This document shows, piece after piece, positions 1 through 8,543 of a stretch of 64,000 nt of DNA; the stretch's first letter is position 1; every line of letters begins with the position of its first letter. The position numbers and the translations under genes were made by a program. The notes under the pieces were generated by a model. The model worked only from the letters and a program-made list of their open reading frames with translations, ran no database searches and was not told the DNA's origin. This DNA is from Hyphomicrobium sp. NDB2Meth4 (GTDB taxonomy: Bacteria; Pseudomonadota; Alphaproteobacteria; Rhizobiales; Hyphomicrobiaceae), in NCBI RefSeq assembly GCF_900117445.1, contig NZ_FPEJ01000013.1, forward strand, positions 620,001-684,000, in the 5' to 3' direction.

Positions 1-574
1 CGCTGCTGCCGAACGAACGGCCGCCTTCGCGCCCGGTGCGCGTGGCAGGGTCACGGCAGATCAGCTGCTCGAGATCGGCAAGGTCGATGAACTGGTCTGC
101 TTGGCGACGCAACTCATCGGCGACCATGGGCGGTTGGGTCTGTAGCGTCGAGACGACCGAGACGCGCTTTCCTGTCTGCTGAAGTGCAGCGACTAGGCTG
201 CGGAAATCGCCGTCGCCAGAGAACAGCACGATGTGATCGAGGTTTGCGGCAAGACGCATGGCATCGACCGTAAGCTCGATATCCATGTTGCCTTTGATCT
301 TCCGGCGACCCGAAGCGTCCGTGAACTCCTTCGTCGGCTTCGTGACCATAGTGAAGCCGTTGTAGTCGAGCCAGTCGATGAGCGGACGGATCGAGGAATA
401 CTCCTGATCCTCGGCAAGAGCCGTGTAGTAGAGCGCCCGGACAAGCTGTCCCTTTTGCCGGAACAGGGCCAGTAGCCGCTTGTAATCGATGTCGAAGCCT
501 AGTGATTTCGCCGTGGCGTAGAGATTAGCGCCATCGATGAAAAGGGCTATACGTTCGTTCTGATAGAAATGCAT
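1..574 (-). CDS. NYN-domain (LabA/DUF88-like) putative nuclease, C-terminus cut by window edge
   Basis: The minus frame from ATG 574 stays open to the left edge, giving at least 191 residues. It reads as an NYN (PIN-like) domain of the LabA/DUF88 group. An FIDGANLY motif at residues 12-19 supplies the first acidic residue (D14), KGNMD at 94-98 supplies a second, and SGDGDF at 119-124 supplies two more, the expected metal-binding set for a PIN-like RNase. AGGG lies about 7 nt upstream of the ATG. A gene of this type near rpoZ is common in Hyphomicrobiales. Family assignment is confident; nuclease activity and RNA substrate are inferred from the fold. Confidence 0.85.
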   Translation of the reverse strand, partial: MHFYQNERIALFIDGANLYATAKSLGFDIDYKRLLALFRQKGQLVRALYYTALAEDQEYSSIRPLIDWLDYNGFTMVTKPTKEFTDASGRRKIKGNMDIELTVDAMRLAANLDHIVLFSGDGDFRSLVAALQQTGKRVSVVSTLQTQPPMVADELRRQADQFIDLADLEQLICRDPATRTGREGGRSFGSS

Positions 575-1027
575 TCGTTCACCCTAGGGCCACGCGTGTC
601 GGCAAAAATAGGCCGCCACAGTATTCAAGATTGGAGGGGCACGCCGCGCGATAGCGTCCGGCTGTTCGATGTGACTCTATCCAATTTCACTGCCATGCAA
701 ACCATTAGATCTGCTCAATTTTTAGCGACAATGTGAAGCACACCAAAGTATAGCCGCGGTCCCGTTACCCTCAATTAACACAACGCAGCAACTTGCGCTC
801 AAGTTCGGATGGCAGCAGATGGGCCGCCTGGAGCGCAAGCATTGTCGGCTATCAGCAGGCTGATTAAGGCACATCCGAGGGCGATTGGCACGCGAACAAT
901 TGAGTGCTCCGCTTGCTTCCCGCGGGTTTTCATGTAACTAGAGACAGCCGGTGCCGTCGGCCGCATTGTCACGGCCCTAGCCTGATTCCCGAATTGATCC
1001 GTCCTTTCCCAAAGGGGTGTCGCTCTC
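575..1027. other. Intergenic region without a supported gene
   Basis: About 450 bases separate the divergent NYN and rpoZ genes. The part between about 650 and 790 is clearly more AT-rich than its surroundings and should hold the promoters for both directions, but no convincing -35/-10 pair stands out. A 44-codon minus-strand frame (799-933) with one hydrophobic stretch exists but lacks a Shine-Dalgarno sequence and is not called. Confidence 0.5.
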
Positions 1028-1471
1028 ATGGCACGCGTGACTGTCGAAGATTGCGTAGACAAGGTCCCGAACCGCTTCGAGCTGGTTCTCCTTGCGGCGC
1101 ACCGCGCCCGCTCCATCGCCGATGGCAGCTCTGTCACTGTGCCGGTGAATGCCGATAAGAATCCGGTCATTGCCCTGCGCGAGATCGCCGAGCGGACCAT
1201 TCCGCCGGAGGACATGCGCGAGTCGCTGATCCACTCCATTCAGAAGAACGTCGAGGTCGACGAGCCGGAAGCTGTCGCAGCTCCGCTCCTTCCGCCCGAG
1301 CGCCGCGCCCCTGTTCTTGGCCGCGACGACCAGTCGAGCGACAGCGTGGTCGACGTGATGACCGAGGAGCAGCTTCTGCGCGGCCTCGAGAGCATGACGC
1401 CGACCGAGCCGTCCGCCAACGGCGGTCCCAATGGTGGTCCCCGCGAGCGTGACCGCGACCGCGGCCGTTGA
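1028..1471 (+). CDS. rpoZ: RNA polymerase omega subunit
   Basis: This 147-residue protein is the omega subunit, which helps assemble and stabilise the beta-prime subunit of RNA polymerase. The N-terminal ~60 residues carry the family signature, including an MARVTVEDC start, [14 protein letters not shown] and the conserved NPVIALREI segment. The C-terminal half is a low-complexity acidic, proline- and arginine-rich tail ending in an RERDRDRGR-like run, as usual in alphaproteobacteria. AAAGGGG precedes the ATG by about 9 nt. It lies just upstream of the (p)ppGpp synthetase gene. Omega forms part of a ppGpp site on polymerase in other proteobacteria, so the pairing makes functional sense. Confidence 0.96.
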   Translation: MARVTVEDCVDKVPNRFELVLLAAHRARSIADGSSVTVPVNADKNPVIALREIAERTIPPEDMRESLIHSIQKNVEVDEPEAVAAPLLPPERRAPVLGRDDQSSDSVVDVMTEEQLLRGLESMTPTEPSANGGPNGGPRERDRDRGR

Positions 1472-1479
1472 GCTCGAGG

Positions 1480-1497
1480 CGCCGCCGGACGGCGGCG
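1480..1497 (+). terminator. GC-rich hairpin after rpoZ (weak terminator candidate)
   Basis: A CGCCGCC/GGCGGCG hairpin with a very short loop lies just after the rpoZ stop. Only TCTTC follows it rather than a T-run, so it may attenuate rather than end transcription into the next gene. Confidence 0.35.
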
Positions 1498-1544
1498 TCT
1501 TCGGCAGACTTCCCAGGAAGCGGCCGGCCTAGGAGCGGCGGGCC

Positions 1545-3782
1545 ATGATGCGGCAATACGAGCTCGTTGAACGGGTTCTACGCTACGATCCCAAAGCGGA
1601 CGAGGCGCTGCTCAACCGCGCCTACGTCTACGCCATGAAGGCGCACGGCAACCAGAAGCGCGCCTCGGGTGATCCTTACTTTTCCCACCCGCTCGAAGTC
1701 GCTGCCATCCTCACCGACCTCAAGCTCGATGACGCCACGATCGTCACGGCGTTGCTGCACGATGTGATCGAGGACACCCCCGTCACGCGCGCCGAGATCG
1801 ACCAGCTCTTCGGCCCCGAGATCGGCAAGCTCGTCGACGGCCTCACCAAGATCCGCCGCCTCGACCTCGTGTCGAAGAAGGCCGAGCAGGCCGAGAATTT
1901 CCGCAAGCTGCTGGTCGCTATCTCTAGTGACATCCGCGTTCTTCTGGTGAAGCTCGCGGACCGGCTGCACAACATGCGCACGCTCGAGCATATGAAGCCC
2001 GAGTCACGTAAGCGCATTTCCGAGGAAACGCTCGACATCTATGCTCCGCTCGCAGCGCGCATGGGCATGGAGAAGCTGCGCGAGGAGCTCGAGGATCACG
2101 CCTTCCACTGGCTGCATCCCGAAGCCTACAAGGCGGTGACCGCCAAGCTCGCCGAGCTGCGCAAGTCCAACGAAGGCCTAGTCGAGGAAATTCGCGCTGC
2201 GCTCGCCGCAAAGCTGGCCGAGGTCGGCATCGATGCCGAGGTGCAGGGGCGCGAGAAAAAACCCTACGCGATCTGGCGTAAGATGGCCAACAAGCAGATC
2301 AGCCTCGAGCAACTGTCGGACATCTACGCTTTCCGCGTCGTCACCAAGTCGATTGATGATTGCTATCGCGTGCTTGGCGTCGCGCATACCACGTGGCGCA
2401 CTGTGCCGGGGCGCTTCAAGGACTACATCTCGACGCCGAAGCAGAACAATTATCAATCGATCCACACTACCATTGTCGGTCCGCGCCACCAGCGCGTCGA
2501 GCTGCAGATCAGAACCCGCATCATGCACGACGTCGCCGAATACGGCGTCGCCGCCCATGCGCTCTACAAGGAAAGCAACCTCAACGGCCACGCCTCGACC
2601 AACTCGCCCGATACCTACGAGAAGGAAAGCGGGCCCTACGTTTGGCTGCGTCGCCTCGTCGAAACGCTCCTGGAAGGCTCGAACTCGGAAGAGTTCCTCG
2701 AGCACACGAAACTCGAGCTGTTCCAGGATCAGGTATTCTGCTTCACGCCCAAAGGACGCCTGATCGCGCTCCCGCACGGCGCAACACCGCTCGATTTCGC
2801 ATATGCCGTGCACACCGATATCGGCAACGCAGCGGTCGGCGCTTTCGTCAACGGCCGTCATGTCCCCATCGACACCAAGCTGCGCAACGGCGACGAGGTA
2901 GAGATCGAGACGGCGAAAAATCATACCCCGCCCGCCGCCTGGGAGAATCTCGTCGTCACCGGTCGCGCGCGCTCGGCCATCCGCCGCGCCGCTCGCGACG
3001 CCGTGCGCCGTCAGTACACCACCTTGGGCCGGCGCATCATCGCGTCCTACTTCGAGCGCTTCGGCGAGGAGCTCGACGACGAGAAGCTGAAGAAGGCCCT
3101 GCCGCGTGTCGGCTATAAATCTCTGGAGGACGCTCTCGCCGCCGTCGGCCGCAACGAGCTGTCGATCGAGAATGTGCTCAAGGCCACCATTCCCGAAGCG
3201 CTCGACCAGGCGCCGAAGCAGCCGGCTTACCGGCGCACACGCGGGTTTGGCCGCGCCCGGGGCCAGGACGGCTGGTTCAACCTTGACCGGGTGATGAGCA
3301 TCAAGTTCCGCGGTGCAGAGGCCGAGGGGGTCAAGGCCGCCGGGCTGCCGATCCGCGGCATCAACAGTGACCTGCCGGTCAGCTTCGAGCCGGGTGGAGC
3401 GGTCCCGGGCGATCGCATTGTCGGCGTGATGATCCCGGGCGAGGGCATCCGCATCTTCCAGATACACTCACCGCGCCTGCGCGAATACGAGCACGAAGGC
3501 TGGATCGACGTCACCTGGGACGTCGATCCGGATAATCCTCAGCGTTTTCCGGCCCGTATCAGCGTCACCGCCCTGAACGAGCCTGGAACTTTGGCGCAGA
3601 TCGCCAAAGTGATAGGAGAGAGTGGCGGTAACATCGACAACGTCCGCATGGTGCGGCGGGCCTCCGATTTTACCGAAATGCGCATCGAATTGGAGGTGCT
3701 CGACCTGGTGCATTTGAACCACATCATCGCGGGCCTTCGCGAGAAAGCAGTGGTCAATAAGGTTGAGCGAGTATTCGATTGA
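1545..3782 (+). CDS. rsh: Bifunctional (p)ppGpp synthetase/hydrolase (Rel/SpoT homologue)
   Basis: This 745-residue protein has the full long-RSH layout. An HD hydrolase domain includes H48 and the H72-D73 pair followed by VIEDT, so ppGpp hydrolase activity is expected. A synthetase domain at roughly 240-360 includes the YQSIHTT segment. A TGS domain lies near 395-460, and an ACT domain near 670-745 includes LNEPGTLAQIAKVIGESGG. Alphaproteobacteria usually have one such bifunctional enzyme controlling the stringent response. It makes pppGpp/ppGpp from GTP/GDP and ATP and also degrades them. The start ATG ATG at 1545 gives the usual family N-terminus. It follows rpoZ in the same direction. Confidence 0.96.
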   Translation: MMRQYELVERVLRYDPKADEALLNRAYVYAMKAHGNQKRASGDPYFSHPLEVAAILTDLKLDDATIVTALLHDVIEDTPVTRAEIDQLFGPEIGKLVDGLTKIRRLDLVSKKAEQAENFRKLLVAISSDIRVLLVKLADRLHNMRTLEHMKPESRKRISEETLDIYAPLAARMGMEKLREELEDHAFHWLHPEAYKAVTAKLAELRKSNEGLVEEIRAALAAKLAEVGIDAEVQGREKKPYAIWRKMANKQISLEQLSDIYAFRVVTKSIDDCYRVLGVAHTTWRTVPGRFKDYISTPKQNNYQSIHTTIVGPRHQRVELQIRTRIMHDVAEYGVAAHALYKESNLNGHASTNSPDTYEKESGPYVWLRRLVETLLEGSNSEEFLEHTKLELFQDQVFCFTPKGRLIALPHGATPLDFAYAVHTDIGNAAVGAFVNGRHVPIDTKLRNGDEVEIETAKNHTPPAAWENLVVTGRARSAIRRAARDAVRRQYTTLGRRIIASYFERFGEELDDEKLKKALPRVGYKSLEDALAAVGRNELSIENVLKATIPEALDQAPKQPAYRRTRGFGRARGQDGWFNLDRVMSIKFRGAEAEGVKAAGLPIRGINSDLPVSFEPGGAVPGDRIVGVMIPGEGIRIFQIHSPRLREYEHEGWIDVTWDVDPDNPQRFPARISVTALNEPGTLAQIAKVIGESGGNIDNVRMVRRASDFTEMRIELEVLDLVHLNHIIAGLREKAVVNKVERVFD

Positions 3783-3844
3783 TAGGAGAATCTGTCACGC
3801 GGGGGAGCGAACAGGCACGGTGGGAATTTGGAGTTCTCTAGGGT

Positions 3845-4441
3845 ATGTTGCTCGACCCTCGTAGGCAGTCCCAGTGCAGCTCAGTTGTCGGGAGTAGCTC
3901 GGCGAAGAAGCTGGCGCCACGCCTTGCCGGGTGGATGCCGGGGCTGCGTGCTGCTGGCCGCCGCCTGGTTGACCTGCGCGCAACCCCTCACGACATTGCC
4001 CTTGGCTGCGCCCTCGGCGCCTTCGTCTCGATCACCCCGCTGCTTGGGGTACAGACGCTCCTAGCCATCATCCTGGCTCTGATGCTCCGCGCCAGCGTCC
4101 CTGCGGCCATCGTCGGCACCTTTGTCGGCAACCCGATAAGCTGGCCGTTCATCTGGGTATCGACCTACTTCATGGGCCTGCAGATGGTCGGCCTCGAAGG
4201 CTCGTTCGACCCAGCGGCCGTCGAGCGCAACATCAACCTGCTATGGTCGGCGCTGCTCAGCCCTTCGCCCCAGCTCCTCGACGCCACCGTGTCGCTGTTC
4301 TGGCCGCTGCTATGGCCCATGCTCGCCGGCAGCATCCCGATCGGACTGCTCACGGCGGCGATCGTCTACTATATTTCTAGGAATCTCGTTCGCGGCTGGC
4401 GCTCGCGGGTTATGGACCGGACGCCGACGGCAGCGGAATAA
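3845..4441 (+). CDS. DUF2062 membrane protein
   Basis: The 198-residue product matches the DUF2062 family. After a basic N-terminal segment, residues about 50-100 hold two hydrophobic segments with the family-type TPLLGVQTLLA and GNPISWPFIWVSTY motifs, and a last membrane segment lies near 155-180. Function is unknown; members are small inner-membrane proteins. Genes of this family are often found between rsh and pdxJ in Hyphomicrobiales. The ATG at 3845 sits only one base after an AGGGT, so a slightly later start is possible. Family call is good, start moderate. Confidence 0.8.
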   Translation: MLLDPRRQSQCSSVVGSSSAKKLAPRLAGWMPGLRAAGRRLVDLRATPHDIALGCALGAFVSITPLLGVQTLLAIILALMLRASVPAAIVGTFVGNPISWPFIWVSTYFMGLQMVGLEGSFDPAAVERNINLLWSALLSPSPQLLDATVSLFWPLLWPMLAGSIPIGLLTAAIVYYISRNLVRGWRSRVMDRTPTAAE

Positions 4442-4463
4442 CCCGCCCCTCGCTTGAGTTCAT

Positions 4464-5261
4464 TTGGCTACCGCGATGCAGAACCCTGCCTACCTACGTC
4501 TGGGCGTCAACATTGACCACGTTGCCACCATCCGCAACGCGCGCGGTGGACGCCACCCCGACCCCTTGCGCGCAGCTCACATCGCTGTGGAAGCAGGCGC
4601 GGACGGGATTACCGCCCACCTGCGCGAAGATCGCCGCCACATATCCGATGACGACATTGCGCGCCTCAAGAGCGAGCTGACGCGCCCCCTCAATCTCGAA
4701 ATGGCCGCAACCGACGAGATGCTCACCATCGCGCTGCGCCATGTACCCAATGCCTGCTGCCTCGTCCCCGAGCGCCGCGAAGAGCGCACCACCGAAGGTG
4801 GACTCAACGTCGTCGGCGGGGGTGAGCGGCTGCAACGCATCGTTGGCAGCCTCAAGGACGCGGGCATACGCGTATCGCTGTTTGTCGAGCCCGATCCCGC
4901 GGTCATCGAAGCATCGCATCGCGTCGGCGCCGACATCGTCGAACTGCACACGGGCGCCTATTGCGAGCGCGCGCTTGAAGGCAACGCAGCGGGCATCGCG
5001 CGCGAGCTGGAGCGCATTACTGTCGCCGCCAGTCTCGCCGACGCCGCCGGGCTCGAGGTTCACGCCGGCCACGGCCTGACCTTCAACACCGTCGGCGCGG
5101 TTGCACGCCTGCCCCAGGTCGTCGAGCTCAACATCGGGCATTTCCTTATCGGCGAAGCGATCTTCGGCGGCCTCGCTCGCGCCATCGAACGCATGCGCGC
5201 GCTGATGGACGAAGCGCGTCGCGAGGCAGCCACCGAGCCGCGGCAGGCGAGGTCGGCGTGA
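4464..5261 (+). CDS. pdxJ: Pyridoxine 5'-phosphate synthase
   Basis: PdxJ condenses 1-deoxyxylulose-5-phosphate with 3-amino-2-oxopropyl phosphate to give pyridoxine 5'-phosphate, the last ring-forming step of vitamin B6 synthesis. The family signature [19 protein letters not shown] lies near the N-terminus. [19 protein letters not shown] with the catalytic glutamate, ELHTGAY and HAGHGLTF follow in order. Length (261-265 residues) is slightly above the usual ~245. The start is either TTG 4464 or ATG 4476; neither has a strong ribosome site. The stop overlaps the next gene's start by 4 bases (GTGA), so acpS is translationally coupled. Confidence 0.95.
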   Translation: MATAMQNPAYLRLGVNIDHVATIRNARGGRHPDPLRAAHIAVEAGADGITAHLREDRRHISDDDIARLKSELTRPLNLEMAATDEMLTIALRHVPNACCLVPERREERTTEGGLNVVGGGERLQRIVGSLKDAGIRVSLFVEPDPAVIEASHRVGADIVELHTGAYCERALEGNAAGIARELERITVAASLADAAGLEVHAGHGLTFNTVGAVARLPQVVELNIGHFLIGEAIFGGLARAIERMRALMDEARREAATEPRQARSA

Positions 5262-5671
5262 TCCTCGGAGTCGGCAACGACCTGATCGATATCCGCCGCA
5301 TCGAGAAGACGCTCGAGCGCTTCGGCGAGCGCTTCATTGCCCGAGTGTTCACCGACGTTGAACGTCGCAAATCTGACGCCCGCGCCCAGCGTGCCGCCTC
5401 CTATGCCAAGCGCTTCGCCGCCAAGGAAGCCTGCGCCAAGGCGCTGGGTACAGGCCTGCGGCATGGCGTCTTCTGGCGTGACATGGGCGTCGTCAACCTG
5501 CCTTCTGGTCGCCCAACCTTGCGGCTAACGGGTGGGGCGGCGAGGGTTCTCGCCGAGCTCACCCCCGAGGGTTTTGAAGCCCGCATCGACCTGACTTTGA
5601 CCGACGATTTCCCGCTGGCCGCGGCAATCGTCATTATCTCCGGGCTGCCCGAAAAAGGTGACAGGCGCTGA
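5258..5671 (+). CDS. acpS: Holo-[acyl-carrier-protein] synthase
   Basis: AcpS moves 4'-phosphopantetheine from coenzyme A to a serine of acyl carrier protein. The 137-residue product has the N-terminal GVGNDLIDI motif with the Mg-binding aspartate and the central [14 protein letters not shown] motif with the conserved glutamate. It starts with GTG overlapping the pdxJ stop, which is the clearest evidence for the start. The pdxJ-acpS-lepB-rnc-era order is a known alphaproteobacterial cluster. Confidence 0.96.
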   Translation: MILGVGNDLIDIRRIEKTLERFGERFIARVFTDVERRKSDARAQRAASYAKRFAAKEACAKALGTGLRHGVFWRDMGVVNLPSGRPTLRLTGGAARVLAELTPEGFEARIDLTLTDDFPLAAAIVIISGLPEKGDRR

Positions 5672-5796
5672 CGGGCGGCGGCATTTGCGCACTGCAGCGC
5701 AACGGCGCTGATACAACGGCGCGAATTGCGCCCAGACGGCAAAATGGCTATAGCGGCCCGGGCGTACAGCGAGGGCTGACGCAACGGGAGTGACGC

Positions 5797-6555
5797 ATGG
5801 CCGTATCGGCAAATACAAAAAAGGGCGGCTGGGGTGAGACATTCCTCATCGTCATTGAGGCGCTCGCCATTGCCATGGTCGTGCGCACATTCCTCTATCA
5901 GCCCTTCAACATTCCTTCCGGCTCGATGAAGGAGACGCTTCTGATCGGCGATTACCTTTTCGTCTCGAAGCTCTCCTACGGCTACAGCCGCTACTCCTTC
6001 TACAATATCGTCCCGTTCGAAGGCCGCATCTTCGGCGCCGAGCCCAAGCGCGGTGACGTCGCCGTCTTCAAGCTTCCGCGCGATAATTCCACCGACTACA
6101 TCAAGCGCGTGATCGGCCTTCCCGGCGACCAGATCGACGTCCGCGGCGGCGTTGTGTTCATCAACGGCAAGGAAGTGCCGCGTAAGCGCATCGGTGACTT
6201 CGTCACGCAGGAGGACGGCGGCCCGCCGCGCCCCATCCCTGCCTACGAGGAGACGCTTCCTAACGGCGTTAAGTACACTGTGCTTGATGCCGAGCAGAAC
6301 GGTCCTTTCGACAACGTCGGCCCCTATAAGGTGCCCGCCGGCCATTACTTCATGATGGGCGATAACCGCGACAATTCCACCGACAGCCGTGCCTCCTGGG
6401 GCGTCGGCTACGTACCCTTCGATAACTTCATCGGTCGCGCCGAGATTATTTTCTTCTCCGCCGCCGTCGATGAGCCAGACGCGTTCCGCTGGTGGGCTCC
6501 CTGGACCTGGCCTTTTGACATCCGCTGGAACCGTTTCTTCAAGCTGGTCCGCTAG
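5797..6555 (+). CDS. lepB: Signal peptidase I
   Basis: LepB cleaves signal peptides from exported proteins on the outer face of the inner membrane. In this 252-residue protein one N-terminal membrane segment (about 13-32) is followed by box B IPSGSM with catalytic Ser43, box D YIKRVIGLPGD with the general-base Lys103, and box E GDNRDNSTDSR. The C-terminal WPFDIRWNRFF segment is typical of alphaproteobacterial LepB. It lies 125 bases after acpS and 69 bases before rnc. Confidence 0.96.
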   Translation: MAVSANTKKGGWGETFLIVIEALAIAMVVRTFLYQPFNIPSGSMKETLLIGDYLFVSKLSYGYSRYSFYNIVPFEGRIFGAEPKRGDVAVFKLPRDNSTDYIKRVIGLPGDQIDVRGGVVFINGKEVPRKRIGDFVTQEDGGPPRPIPAYEETLPNGVKYTVLDAEQNGPFDNVGPYKVPAGHYFMMGDNRDNSTDSRASWGVGYVPFDNFIGRAEIIFFSAAVDEPDAFRWWAPWTWPFDIRWNRFFKLVR

Positions 6556-6624
6556 TTTTGGCCAACCCGTCAACGCAGACGCCAACACCGTTCGGCGTCT
6601 GCAACCGCATTTGAAAATCAGCTC

Positions 6625-7341
6625 GTGATCCTGCGACCGCGAAAATACAAAGAGCTTGAGAAGGCGCTGGGTCACCGTTTCAAGGACCAGCAGCTCATCG
6701 AGGTCGCGCTGACTCACGCCAGCATGCGCGGTGGCAAGACCGAGCGCGCCGACAACGAGCGCCTGGAGTTCATCGGCGACCGCGTACTGGGGCTGGTCAT
6801 CGCCCAGGTGCTGATCGAGCGCTTCCCCTCGGCAAACGAGGGCGAACTGGCCCGCCGTTTCAATCGTCTCGTCCGCGGCGAGGCCTGCGCCCGGGTCGCC
6901 CGCGCCCTAGGCATTGGCTCCCACCTGATCTTGTCGGAAAGCGAAGCCGGCAGCGGCGGCCGGGCCAAGGGCACGATCCTCGCCGACGCCATGGAGGCGA
7001 TCCTCGGCGCCGTCTTCCTCGATGGCGGATTCGAAGCCGCCCGCGCAGTTGTGCGCAATCTCTGGACCAGCCAGTACGACGATCAGCATTCGACCAGCGC
7101 CGGCCCCGATGCCAAGTCGGCGCTGCAGGAATGGGCCCAGGGTAACGGGCTCGCTCTGCCCGAATATGTCGAGGTCAGCCGCAAGGGCCCCGATCATGCA
7201 CCGCGTTTCACCTCGGAGGTGCGCATCAGCGGTTGCGCCCCGGCCCGCGGCGAGGGATCGTCCAAGCGCGCCGCCGAGCAGGCCGCCGCCCGTACCCTGC
7301 TTGAACGCGAAGGCGTTGCCGGAGCCGAAGTCCATGAATGA
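6625..7341 (+). CDS. rnc: Ribonuclease III
   Basis: RNase III cuts double-stranded RNA during rRNA and mRNA processing. The 238-residue protein has the signature ERLEFIGDRVLGL at 45-57 with acidic residues E45, E48 and D52, and a second catalytic glutamate in DAMEAILGAVFLDGG. A C-terminal dsRNA-binding domain runs from about residue 160 (DAKSALQEWAQG) to 230. It starts with GTG at 6625. Its last 8 bases overlap the era start, so the two are translated as a pair, as in many bacteria. Confidence 0.96.
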   Translation: MILRPRKYKELEKALGHRFKDQQLIEVALTHASMRGGKTERADNERLEFIGDRVLGLVIAQVLIERFPSANEGELARRFNRLVRGEACARVARALGIGSHLILSESEAGSGGRAKGTILADAMEAILGAVFLDGGFEAARAVVRNLWTSQYDDQHSTSAGPDAKSALQEWAQGNGLALPEYVEVSRKGPDHAPRFTSEVRISGCAPARGEGSSKRAAEQAAARTLLEREGVAGAEVHE

Positions 7342-8272
7342 TCCTCACCAGGAGAGTGCCCTGAGCGACCCCGAGCGCCAGCGCTGCGGCTTCATCGCCG
7401 TGATCGGCGCGCCGAATGCGGGCAAGTCGACCCTCGTCAACGCGCTCGTCGGCGCCAAGGTCTCCATCGTCTCGCACAAGGTGCAGACGACGCGCGTGCC
7501 CGTGCGCGGCATTCTCAACGTCGGTGACAGCCAGCTCGTCTTCATCGATACGCCCGGCCTCTTCGCGCCCAAGAAGCGTCTCGACACGGCGATGGTCGAA
7601 GCCGCATGGGGCGGCGCGCGTGATGCCGATATCGTCCTGCTCGTCATCGACGCCGTGCGCGGCATCGACGAGGAAGTCGGCCGCATCCTCGACAAGCTGA
7701 AAGACATCAAGCTGCCGCGCATCGCCGTGCTGAACAAGGTCGACAAGCTCGACGACAAGGCCAAGCTTCTGGCGCTCGTCGGCGATCTGCAGGCGCGCGT
7801 TGATTTCGAAAGCATCTTCATGGTGTCGGCCACCGAGGGCGATGGTCTCGATGCGCTGAAGCAGGATCTCGCCGCCCGCGTCCCGCACGGTCCTTGGCAC
7901 TACCCCGCCGATGATCTGACCGACGCTCCGATGCGTCTGCTCGCCTCCGAAATCACGCGCGAGAAGATCTTCCATCGCCTGCACGATGAGGTGCCGTACT
8001 CGTCCACCGTCGAGACGACGATGTGGACGGAGCGCAAGGACGGCTCAGTGCGCATCGAGCAGACCATCTTCGTCGCCCGCGAAGGCCAGAAGGCGATCAT
8101 GCTCGGCAAGGGCGGCGCCACCATCAAGCAGGTGTCGATGGATAGCCGCCGCGAGCTGACCGAGATACTCGAGCGCCCGGTGCACCTGTTCCTGTTCGTC
8201 AAGGTGCGCCAAAATTGGCAGGACGACCCCGAGCGCTACCGCGAAATGGGCCTCGAACTCCCGAAGAAATAG
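7334..8272 (+). CDS. era: GTPase Era
   Basis: Era is a GTPase that binds the 3' end of 16S rRNA and helps 30S assembly. The 312-residue protein has G1 GAPNAGKST, the switch region ending in QTTR, G3 DTPG, G4 NKVD, and a C-terminal KH domain carrying KGGATIKQV. I place the start at ATG 7334 inside the end of rnc. A longer frame reaching back to 7022 only reads antisense-like residues through rnc. In many Hyphomicrobiales recO follows era; here an extragenic repeat and thrS follow instead. Confidence 0.96.
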   Translation: MNDPHQESALSDPERQRCGFIAVIGAPNAGKSTLVNALVGAKVSIVSHKVQTTRVPVRGILNVGDSQLVFIDTPGLFAPKKRLDTAMVEAAWGGARDADIVLLVIDAVRGIDEEVGRILDKLKDIKLPRIAVLNKVDKLDDKAKLLALVGDLQARVDFESIFMVSATEGDGLDALKQDLAARVPHGPWHYPADDLTDAPMRLLASEITREKIFHRLHDEVPYSSTVETTMWTERKDGSVRIEQTIFVAREGQKAIMLGKGGATIKQVSMDSRRELTEILERPVHLFLFVKVRQNWQDDPERYREMGLELPKK

Positions 8273-8280
8273 CGCGCAGG

Positions 8281-8432
8281 CTGTCATCCCGGGCGAAGCG
8301 CGCGAAGCAAGCGAGACCCGGGACCCAGCATAATGACCGGCCATCGGCTCACGCTCTAACATGGTGTCTTCGACGCGCTTTGCGCCCGATCCCGGATAGC
8401 GGCTCGCGGTGCTCCCGCTTCAGGGATGACAG
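8281..8432. repeat. Extragenic palindromic repeat element (CTGTCATCCCGG family)
   Basis: The element begins with CTGTCATCCC at 8281-8290 and ends with its exact complement GGGATGACAG at 8423-8432. Inside, TCCCGGG (8287-8293) pairs with CCCGGGA (8317-8323), giving a nested hairpin. Similar sequences recur after thrS and between pdhA and pdhB. This is the form of dispersed REP-like intergenic elements; it may also end era transcription. Confidence 0.7.
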
Positions 8433-8464
8433 ATTGGCGAGGATCGCCGGGTTAACCTCTCCGC

Positions 8465-8493
8465 TTGACATCGGTGCTGCCGCGCCGCACATA
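8465..8493 (+). promoter_or_regulatory. Possible thrS promoter
   Basis: A perfect TTGACA lies at 8465-8470, with a poor -10 candidate (CACATA) 17 bases downstream at 8488-8493. It is about 50 bases before the thrS start. Only the -35 is convincing. Confidence 0.3.
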
Positions 8494-8543
8494 GCCTCCG
8501 CATCTTACCTGCTTGGTATGCAGCGATTGAGAGGAGAGAGGTC

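Noticed and set aside
799-933. 44-codon minus-strand frame with one hydrophobic stretch between the NYN gene and rpoZ
   Set aside because: No ribosome site and no recognisable family; the size is expected by chance.
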